A stretch of DNA of 57,545 nucleotides from Candidatus Didemnitutus sp. (GTDB lineage Bacteria > Verrucomicrobiota > Verrucomicrobiia > Opitutales > Opitutaceae), in the NCBI GenBank assembly GCA_023701285.1, contig JAMPXH010000011.1, positions 1-57,545 on the forward strand, read 5' to 3'. Positions 51,528 to 57,545 of the stretch are shown here, piece after piece. Numbering within the stretch: the first letter of the stretch is position 1; each line of letters opens with the position of its first letter. The notes under the pieces are model-generated. The model was not told the origin of the DNA, searched no databases, and saw only the letters and a list, made by a program, of their open reading frames with translations. The position numbers and the translations under genes were made by a program.

Positions 51528-53480
51528 ATGGCCCAAGCACTGGCTAAATCCGATTACCACGGCACCGAGCACGCCGCCCCGAAGCCGATCGAGCTCCTGC
51601 CGCGACCGACGTCCCGGACCGGTCTCGTCAGCTGGCTCACCACGGTCGACCACAAGAAGATCGGCCTGATGTATGCCGCCTTCGCGTGCATCTTCTTCCT
51701 CATCGGCGGCCTTGAGGCGCTGCTCATCCGCACGCAGCTCATCGTGCCGAACAACCGTTTCATCAGCGCCCAGTTCTACAACGAACTGTTCACGATGCAC
51801 GGCACCACGATGATCTTCCTCGCGGTGATGCCGCTGAACTCGGCGTTCTTCAACCTGCTCATCCCGCTCCAGATCGGCGCGCGCGACGTTGCGTTTCCCC
51901 GTCTGAACACGTTCTCACTTTGGACTTTCGTCGCCGGCGCGATCATTCTCAACGTCGGCTGGCTCTCCTACGTGTTCCCCGAGACTTTCACCTTCGGCCT
52001 GCCCGACGCCGGCTGGTTCGGCTACGCCCCGCTGACCTCGAAGGTCTTCACGCCCGACGCCTCGACGGACCTGTGGATCCTCGGCCTGCAAATCCTCGGC
52101 CTCTCCTCGATCGTCGCCTCGCTGAACTTCATCGTCACGATCATCAACCTGCGCGCGCCCGGTCTCACCATGATGCGCCTGCCGGTGTTCACGTGGATGA
52201 CGCTCATCACCAGTTTCCTCCTCGTGCTCGCGCTGCCCGCCATCGCCATCGCGCTGGTCGAGGTGATGTTCGACCGCCACTTCGGCACGAATTTCTTCGA
52301 GGCTTCCAACGGCGGGCAGCCCATCCTCTGGCAGCACCTCTTCTGGGTGTTCGGCCATCCTGAGGTCTACATCCTCATCCTCCCGCCGATGGGTTACGTC
52401 TCGGAAATCCTCCCGACCTTCGCCCGCAAGCCGCTCTTCGGTTACCCGATCATCGTCTTCTCCGGCGCGGCCATCGGCTTCATCGGCTTCGGCGTGTGGA
52501 GCCACCACATGTTCACCACCGGCATGGGCACGGTCGCCACGGCCGCTTTCTCCATCGCCACCATGGCCATCGCGGTGCCGACGGGCGTGAAGATCTTCAA
52601 CTGGATCGGCACCCTCTGGGGCGGCCAGATCATGACGCGCACGCCCATGATGTTCGCCCTCGGCTTCATCTGGATGTTCATGCTCGGCGGCTTCTCCGGC
52701 ATCATGCACTCCGCCGCCCCGGCCGACGCCCAGCAGCAGGATTCCTACTTCGTCATCGCGCACTTCCACTACGTGCTCATCGGCGGCGCCACCTTCGCGC
52801 TGCTGGCGGCGATCCACTTCTGGTTCCCGAAGTTCTTCGGCCGCCTCGTGCCGGAGTTCTGGGGCAAGCTCTCGTTCTGGATCATCTTCATCGGCTTCAA
52901 CACGACGTTCTTCCCGATGCACTTCCTCGGTCTGAACGGCATGCCGCGCCGCACCTGGACCTACGACGCCAACATGGGTTGGAACGAGGCCAACTTCATC
53001 GCCACCTGCGGCGCCTATCTCCTCGGCGTCGGCATCTTCACCTACTTCGCCGTCCTGATCTACACCTACTTCAAGGGCGAGAAGGCCGGCAACGATCCGT
53101 GGGACGGCCGCACGCTCGAGTGGTCCATCCCCTCGCCGCCGCCGGAGTATAACTTCAAGGCCATCCCCACCGTTCACGCCCGCGATGCCTTCTGGTATGA
53201 GAAGCACCACAAGGAGGAGATCGCCAAGGAGCAGGCCGAGCACATGCAGGCCGAGTCCGCGCACGGCGGCATCCACATGCCCGACCAGTCGTGGTATCCG
53301 CTCTTCGCCTCCATCGGCCTCCTCGTGGGCGCCCTCGCCTTCGCCTTCGGCCAGATCCCGCTCGCGATCGGCGGCGGCATCGTCCTGTTCCTCAGCTGCT
53401 ACCTCTGGGCGCTCGAAGGCCCCGGCGGCTACCACATCCACCTCGACGAAAAGGGCAACGAGACCATCTCGCGCCACTGA
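51528..53480 (+). CDS. ctaD: caa3-type cytochrome c oxidase subunit I
   Basis: This 650-aa catalytic subunit has 12 core helices and a C-terminal extension. The low-spin heme ligand (MHGTTMIFLAVMP), the CuB/His-Tyr site (FGHPEVYILILPPMG), the CuB pair HHMFTTGM and the heme a/a3 ligands AHFHYVLIGG are all visible. The GHPEVY form places it with A1-type heme-copper oxidases. It reduces O2 to water and pumps protons. After the core, residues about 530-650 carry a charged linker (HHKEEIAKEQAEHMQ) and two more helices, an extended form common in caa3 enzymes. It follows ctaC by 49 bp. Confidence 0.97.
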   Translation: MAQALAKSDYHGTEHAAPKPIELLPRPTSRTGLVSWLTTVDHKKIGLMYAAFACIFFLIGGLEALLIRTQLIVPNNRFISAQFYNELFTMHGTTMIFLAVMPLNSAFFNLLIPLQIGARDVAFPRLNTFSLWTFVAGAIILNVGWLSYVFPETFTFGLPDAGWFGYAPLTSKVFTPDASTDLWILGLQILGLSSIVASLNFIVTIINLRAPGLTMMRLPVFTWMTLITSFLLVLALPAIAIALVEVMFDRHFGTNFFEASNGGQPILWQHLFWVFGHPEVYILILPPMGYVSEILPTFARKPLFGYPIIVFSGAAIGFIGFGVWSHHMFTTGMGTVATAAFSIATMAIAVPTGVKIFNWIGTLWGGQIMTRTPMMFALGFIWMFMLGGFSGIMHSAAPADAQQQDSYFVIAHFHYVLIGGATFALLAAIHFWFPKFFGRLVPEFWGKLSFWIIFIGFNTTFFPMHFLGLNGMPRRTWTYDANMGWNEANFIATCGAYLLGVGIFTYFAVLIYTYFKGEKAGNDPWDGRTLEWSIPSPPPEYNFKAIPTVHARDAFWYEKHHKEEIAKEQAEHMQAESAHGGIHMPDQSWYPLFASIGLLVGALAFAFGQIPLAIGGGIVLFLSCYLWALEGPGGYHIHLDEKGNETISRH

Positions 53481-53506
53481 GCCGTCCCCGGACCACTTCC
53501 CTACCC

Positions 53507-54358
53507 ATGAGCAGTCACGCCTCCGCCGGCGCCATCGACCATCACCACGATCCGTCCACCGCGACGGGCATTCCGAACAAGAAGCTCCTCTGGTGGGCTT
53601 TCCTGGCCTCGGACTGCATGTTCTTCGGCGCCCTCATCTCGACGCATCTCGTCTACCGCATCAACCCGCCGCCGGGCAACCACGTGCCCACGCAGGTCTT
53701 CGACCTCGAGCTGACGTCCTTCTCGACGTTCATCCTGCTCATGTCGTCCCTGATGATGGCGCTCGCCGTGAACGCCATCCAGCGCGGCCAGATCCGGTCG
53801 ATGCGGAATTCCCTCCTCACGACGATCTTCTTCGGCTGCATCTTCCTCGGCTGCCAGGTGTATGAGTTCGTGCACTTCGTCCACGAGAAGAAGATGACGC
53901 TGTCGAACAGCCTCTTCGGCTCCACGTTCTACACCCTCACCGGCACGCACGGCACGCACGTCGCCATCGGCGTGCTCATCCTCGGCCTGATGTATGTCCG
54001 CTCCTTCAAGTCCTCCTCCCCGCACAGCGGCGGCTGGGGCGAATTCCTGAAGACCGTCGTGCACGTCGCCGCCGTCTGCGTGGCGATGGCCGTCACCTTC
54101 ATCGTCGTCGTCCCCGCCGGCATCGGCCTAGTCAAGGGCGAGGTCGCCCTCGGCGCGTTCCTCAGCGGCAACCTCATGCCGCTGCTGGCGCTGGCCGGCG
54201 CGGGTGTCGTCATGGCCTGGCTCGGACGCGCGACCCACGGCGTCGACTTCGGCGAGCGCAACGCCATCGATGTCGAGGCGGTCGGCCTCTACTGGCACTT
54301 CGTCGACATCGTCTGGATCGTGATCTTCACCGCCGTTTACCTGCTCGAATACCTCTAA
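53507..54358 (+). CDS. ctaE: caa3-type cytochrome c oxidase subunit III
   Basis: This 283-aa membrane subunit has seven or more predicted helices. Family features are LLWWAFLASDCMFFGALIS, FSTFILLMSSLMMALAV and FYTLTGTHGTHVAIGV, followed by the C-terminal VGLYWHFVDIVWIVIF. The carboxylate and histidine of GTHGTHV are conserved. A His-rich N-terminus (DHHHD) precedes the first helix. An extra pair of helices at about 180-240 lengthens it beyond the minimal subunit III. It stabilises subunit I and its proton path. The ATG at 53507 is 26 bp past the ctaD stop. Confidence 0.94.
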   Translation: MSSHASAGAIDHHHDPSTATGIPNKKLLWWAFLASDCMFFGALISTHLVYRINPPPGNHVPTQVFDLELTSFSTFILLMSSLMMALAVNAIQRGQIRSMRNSLLTTIFFGCIFLGCQVYEFVHFVHEKKMTLSNSLFGSTFYTLTGTHGTHVAIGVLILGLMYVRSFKSSSPHSGGWGEFLKTVVHVAAVCVAMAVTFIVVVPAGIGLVKGEVALGAFLSGNLMPLLALAGAGVVMAWLGRATHGVDFGERNAIDVEAVGLYWHFVDIVWIVIFTAVYLLEYL

Positions 54359-54365
54359 TCCCACC

Positions 54366-54719
54366 ATGTCCGCTCACGCCTCCACCGCTCCGGCCACCGC
54401 CGGCCACCACGAGCCGAGCAAGTTCCACATCTACGTCCAGATCGCGATGCTCCTCGGTGTGATCACCGGCATCGAGGTCGTGCTGATCTACCTGCCGTTC
54501 GCCAAATGGCTCGTGGTCACGGGACTCGTCGTGCTCTCCGCCGTGAAGTTCCTCTACGTCATTTTCTACTTCATGCACCTGAAGTGGGATAAGGCGTTTT
54601 GCACGATCCTGTTCTTCATCGGCATGGTCCTCGCCGGCGGCACGATGTGGGCGCTGCTCCACCTCTTCGGCGCCGAGGCCAGCAAGCCCCTGACCTCGGT
54701 CATCGGCATGCTGCTCTGA
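54366..54719 (+). CDS. ctaF: caa3-type cytochrome c oxidase subunit IV
   Basis: This 117-aa membrane protein has three predicted helices (about 22-42, 48-72 and 78-102). Residues FYFMHLKWDKA match the prokaryotic subunit IV family (COX4_pro). It begins 7 bp after ctaE, and a strong terminator follows 25 bp after the stop. It likely helps assemble or stabilise the oxidase. Confidence 0.92.
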   Translation: MSAHASTAPATAGHHEPSKFHIYVQIAMLLGVITGIEVVLIYLPFAKWLVVTGLVVLSAVKFLYVIFYFMHLKWDKAFCTILFFIGMVLAGGTMWALLHLFGAEASKPLTSVIGMLL

Positions 54720-54743
54720 GCCACCCGCCGCCCGCTCCTCCCG

Positions 54744-54771
54744 AAGCCGCGCCGACCGCGCGGCTTTTTTG
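54744..54771 (+). terminator. Intrinsic terminator after ctaF
   Basis: Stem AAGCCGCG / CGCGGCTT (54744-54751 with 54759-54766) with a 7-base loop runs into a TTTTTTG tract. It closes the ctaC-D-E-F unit, so ctaG needs read-through or its own start site. Confidence 0.9.
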
Positions 54772-54808
54772 TTTCCAGAGCCTGCCGGGCTCCACACTGT
54801 CAGTCCGC

Positions 54809-55603
54809 ATGATCGATTGGACGCACTGGCACAACGAGCCCTTCCTGGTCGGAGGCCTCGCCTTGCTTGGCTGGCTCTACGCCGTGCTGACCGGTCCCTG
54901 GCGCGAACGCCTCGCCCCGGGCACACCCTACCCGCGGGCGCACGCGGTGAAATTCTACTCGGCGCTCGCGATCTTCTACCTCGCCGTGGGATCGCCGCTG
55001 GATCAGGTCGCGGAGCGCTTCCTGTTCAGCGCCCACATGCTGCAGCACCAGCTCATCATCTACCCCGCGGCCATCCTGCTGCTGCTCGGCCTCCCCGACT
55101 GGGCGGTGCGGCCCGTCACCGGCCAGGCCAATTTGCGCTGGCTCCTCGGCCTGTTCACGCACCCGATCATCTGCGGCCTGCTCTACTGCGTCATCATGTC
55201 GTGCTGGCATTTCCCCTTCCTCTACGAGTGGGCGTTGCAGAACCGCACGGTGCACATCCTTGAGCACTTCACGATGTTCGGCGCCGCGCTCTTCCTCTGG
55301 TGGCCGATCTGCAGCCCCTCGCGCGAGTATCCGCCGACGGCGCCGGCGTGGCAGATGTTCTACTTCGTGGGCATCACCATCGGCATGACGCCGGTGTTCG
55401 CCTACATCACGTTCGCGACGGATATCCTCTACCCCACCTACGAGTTCGCCCCGCGCATCATCGCCAACTTTAGCCCGAAGGACGATCAGCTCCTCGCCGG
55501 CTCGATGATGAAGCTCGGCGGCATGCTCGTGATGATGGGGGCCTTCGCGATCGCGTTCTACCGCTGGTATCAGCAATCCGAGGGCCGCCCCGGCCGCGCC
55601 TGA
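54809..55603 (+). CDS. ctaG: Cytochrome c oxidase assembly factor CtaG (caa3 type)
   Basis: This 264-aa integral membrane protein of the caa3_CtaG family has about seven helices. Conserved segments are FSAHMLQHQLIIYPAAILLLL, SCWHFPFLYEWAL, VHILEHFTMFGAALFLWWP and QMFYFVGITIGMTP. Several membrane histidines (in SAHMLQHQ, CWHFP and LEHFT) fit a copper or heme handling role. It is needed for formation of caa3 oxidase in Bacillus. The ATG at 54809 is used; the codons upstream overlap ctaF and the terminator. The next gene starts 4 bp after the stop. Confidence 0.93.
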   Translation: MIDWTHWHNEPFLVGGLALLGWLYAVLTGPWRERLAPGTPYPRAHAVKFYSALAIFYLAVGSPLDQVAERFLFSAHMLQHQLIIYPAAILLLLGLPDWAVRPVTGQANLRWLLGLFTHPIICGLLYCVIMSCWHFPFLYEWALQNRTVHILEHFTMFGAALFLWWPICSPSREYPPTAPAWQMFYFVGITIGMTPVFAYITFATDILYPTYEFAPRIIANFSPKDDQLLAGSMMKLGGMLVMMGAFAIAFYRWYQQSEGRPGRA

Positions 55604-55607
55604 GCCG

Positions 55608-57404
55608 ATGACTTGGGAAATCGCGCTCGTCCTCCTGCTGCTGCTCGCGGCCTTCGTCTCCTTCGTGTGGGAGAAGATCCCGCCGGACGTGACGGCGCTG
55701 GCGCTCTTCGTCATCATCGTGCTCAGCGGCCTGCTGACCGAGAGCCGCGCCTTCAGCGTGCTCGCCAACCCCGCGCCGCTCACCGTGGGCGCGATGTTTG
55801 TGCTGAGTGCGGCCTTGGTGAAGTGCGGCGCCATCGACCGCCTCGCGGCGTTGCTCGGGCGCGCGGCGGGTTTCCACTATTTCACGCTCGTGCTGGTGAT
55901 CATGCTCGGGGCCGGCGCGATCTCGGCCTTCGTGAACAACACCCCCGTGGTGGTCGTGTTCACCCCCGTGATCCTCAGCCTCGCCAAGCGGACCAACCAA
56001 CCCGCCTCGCGCTTCCTCATGCCGCTGTCGTTCGCCGCCGTGCTCGGCGGCTGCTGCACGCTGCTCGGCACGAGCACGAACCTCGTCGTCTCGGGCATCG
56101 TGCGCGACCGCGGCCTCGAACCGTTGGGCATGTTCGAGCTGGCCTGGATCGGCCTGCCGCTGGCGGCTGTCGGTGCGCTCTACGTGGCGCTGCTTGGCAA
56201 ATGGCTCCTGCCCGTGCGCGAATCCCGCTCGGCCCACCTCGCCGACGACGAGCGCCGCGACTACCTCGCCGAGGTCTTCGTGCAGGACGGTTCGCCCGCC
56301 ATCGGCCGCACCGCCGGCGCCATCGGGCTGACGCCGGGCAACGGCATCACCGTGCTCGAACTCGTCCGCGACGAGGTCGAGCATGTCGCCGGCGCCTCCA
56401 CCCTGCCGCTCGAGGCCGGTGACCGGCTGGTGCTCTCCTGCCGGCCCAAGGGCGTCGCGCATGCGCGCTCCGTCGTGGGCATCGATCTCGGAGCGGAAAA
56501 GGAGCTGGGCCTCGCCCAGATCGCCGCGCACGAAGGCGTGCTCGTCGAGGCGATCGTCAGCGCAAATTCCGGCTTGGTCGGCCGCACGCCGCGCGAGGTG
56601 AATTTCCGCGAGCGCTACCGCTCCGTCCTGCTCGCCGTGCACCGGCCCGGCCTGCAGTTGCGCGAATCAGGCCCGGACACCCCGCTCAAGTTCGGCGACA
56701 TCCTGCTGCTCATGGGCACGGAACAGGCGATCGAGGCCCTGCGCGGCCATCCGGATCTGTTGCTGATCGACCGGCCACCGCTGCCCGCGCGCAGCCAGAC
56801 GCGCAACCTCGCGATCGTGCTCGCGACCATCGCCGGTGTCGTGCTCCTGCCCAGCCTCGGCCTGCTCCAGATCGAGGTCGCCGCCCTGGTCGGCTGCGTC
56901 GTCGTCTTCCTCACCGGCTGTCTCAAGCCGAAGGACGGCTACCAAGCCATCGAGTGGAACCTGCTTTTCCTCATCTACGGCATGCTCGCGCTCGGCCTCG
57001 CGATGGAGGAGACGGGCACCTCCGCCTTCCTCGTCGACCGCACGCTCGGGCTGGTGCAGCAGTTCGTCCCGCCCGAGCACAAGGCGCTCGTCATGCTCGC
57101 GGCGTTCTACCTCATCGCGTCGCTGCTCACCGAGGTGCTCTCCAACAATGCCGTCGCCGCGCTGCTGACGCCGCTGGCATTGAGCGTCGGACCGTCGCTG
57201 GGCGTGGATTCGCGGCCCTTCGTCATCGCGGTGTGCATCGCCGCCTCCGCCTCGTTCGCCACGCCGATCGGTTACCAGACGAACACCTACGTCTACGGCG
57301 TGGGCGGCTACCGTTTCGCCGACTTCGTGAAATTCGGCACGCCGCTCAACGTGATCTGCTTCGTCATCGCGCTCTACGTGATCCCGGCCGTGTGGCCGTT
57401 CTGA
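55608..57404 (+). CDS. SLC13/DASS-type permease with two RCK_C-like domains
   Basis: This 598-aa inner-membrane transporter has a first half of about five helices with the sodium/substrate motif AFVNNTPVVVVFTPV (about 107-121) and a matching second-half motif LSNNAVAALLTPLAL. Between them lie two cytoplasmic TrkA-C (RCK_C) domains (about 215-300 and 305-385), ending GDILLLMGTEQAIEAL. This layout is that of SAC1/SLC13-like proteins, which move sulfate or dicarboxylates or sense their supply. Substrate cannot be determined here. It is 4 bp downstream of ctaG and may be co-transcribed with it, though no functional link is obvious. Confidence 0.9.
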   Translation: MTWEIALVLLLLLAAFVSFVWEKIPPDVTALALFVIIVLSGLLTESRAFSVLANPAPLTVGAMFVLSAALVKCGAIDRLAALLGRAAGFHYFTLVLVIMLGAGAISAFVNNTPVVVVFTPVILSLAKRTNQPASRFLMPLSFAAVLGGCCTLLGTSTNLVVSGIVRDRGLEPLGMFELAWIGLPLAAVGALYVALLGKWLLPVRESRSAHLADDERRDYLAEVFVQDGSPAIGRTAGAIGLTPGNGITVLELVRDEVEHVAGASTLPLEAGDRLVLSCRPKGVAHARSVVGIDLGAEKELGLAQIAAHEGVLVEAIVSANSGLVGRTPREVNFRERYRSVLLAVHRPGLQLRESGPDTPLKFGDILLLMGTEQAIEALRGHPDLLLIDRPPLPARSQTRNLAIVLATIAGVVLLPSLGLLQIEVAALVGCVVVFLTGCLKPKDGYQAIEWNLLFLIYGMLALGLAMEETGTSAFLVDRTLGLVQQFVPPEHKALVMLAAFYLIASLLTEVLSNNAVAALLTPLALSVGPSLGVDSRPFVIAVCIAASASFATPIGYQTNTYVYGVGGYRFADFVKFGTPLNVICFVIALYVIPAVWPF

Positions 57405-57410
57405 GCCAAG

Positions 57411-57440
57411 AAAAAGCCCGCCGATGGACGGTCGGCGGGC
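57411..57440 (-). terminator. Intrinsic terminator of the right-edge gene
   Basis: Minus-strand stem GCCCGCCGA / TCGGCGGGC (57440-57432 with 57424-57416) is followed by TTTTTCTTGG. It lies 33 bp after the stop of the partial minus-strand gene at the edge and 11 bp past the convergent permease stop. Confidence 0.85.
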
Positions 57441-57473
57441 GCGGGTGAAGGCGGAGGCGAACCCGGCGCGGGC

Positions 57474-57545
57474 TCAGGCGCGGGCCACGAGATCCTCGAT
57501 CGAGTCGCTCTCCGTGCCGATGTCGGCGAAGAGCCACGTCGAGAG
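57474..57545 (-). CDS. 3' end of a minus-strand gene (partial)
   Basis: A minus-strand reading frame enters from the right edge and ends at TGA 57474-57476, leaving 23 codons that read LSTWLFADIGTESDSIEDLV then ARA. The call rests on open frame, codon bias and the strong terminator placed right after it. The fragment is too short to assign a family. Confidence 0.6.
   Translation of the reverse strand, partial: LSTWLFADIGTESDSIEDLVARA

Noticed and set aside
51915-53477. 520-codon minus-strand frame opposite ctaD
   Set aside because: It is hydrophilic and charged, the expected mirror of a membrane protein gene in GC-rich DNA, with no domain.

Overview
The window is a GC-rich chromosomal segment of a verrucomicrobial bacterium, most likely family Opitutaceae (phylum Verrucomicrobiota). 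This placement is inferred from the gene set, not from a marker tree. The clues are a PEP-CTERM protein, a giant secreted protein ending in a DxDGxxNLLEYALG-type tail, a sensor kinase with a repeated OB-fold-like ectodomain, an rhomboid with a verrucomicrobial-style C-terminal tail, and start codons preceded by pyrimidine-rich leaders such as cccATG instead of AGGAGG. Genes are tightly packed: no gene-free gap exceeds 300 bp. I see no insertion sequence, prophage, integron or CRISPR array.

Layout. 1-3144: the 5' end of a secreted or outer-membrane protein, then a NarL-type response regulator and its sensor kinase, all on the minus strand. 3328-8468: a divergent sugar operon with an SGLT-like sodium symporter and galK, galT and galE (Leloir pathway). 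8603-11546: zinc peptidase, TonB-dependent receptor and a [4Fe-4S] ferredoxin (minus). 11675-14879: rhomboid and Prc-type protease (plus), facing prmC-prfA (minus) with overlapping 3' ends. 16940-20934: HAD phosphatase, a lysozyme-like secreted protein, an ECF sigma/anti-sigma pair and free methionine-R-sulfoxide reductase. 21008-24000: tRNA-Phe, glpX, a GspB-like membrane protein and an unknown helical protein. 24149-27805: fabF, acpP, fabG and a CysJ-like flavoprotein reductase. 27937-30404: an RluB/RsuA-type pseudouridine synthase, an SH3-like secreted protein and folD. 30611-37866: secreted proteins (PEP-CTERM, a CBM-like/metallo-beta-lactamase fusion, and a 1510-residue Calx-beta/beta-propeller protein).

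38153-44760 is a complete bidirectional NAD-linked [NiFe] hydrogenase operon, hoxE-F-U-Y-H, with its maturation protease and a REC-histidine kinase. The hyp maturation genes are not in the window. 44938-55603 is a copper and heme oxidase island. It holds a duplicated HLHP-motif membrane protein and a CusF-SCO fusion lipoprotein on the minus strand, then ctaA, ctaB and a DUF420 protein on the plus strand. These are followed by an azurin-like lipoprotein (minus) divergent from a caa3-type cytochrome c oxidase operon (ctaC-D-E-F) and ctaG. The window closes with an SLC13-type permease carrying two RCK_C-like domains and the 3' end of a minus-strand gene.

Taken together the cell appears to use sugars through TonB and sodium-driven uptake, to exchange electrons between NADH and H2 when oxygen is low, and to respire oxygen through a copper-dependent caa3 oxidase with azurin as a possible electron donor. 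Most of this is well-known biology. The least-described parts are the OB-fold sensor kinase, the HLHP/CusF-SCO copper pair, the CBM-like/MBL fusion, and several intergenic inverted repeats.
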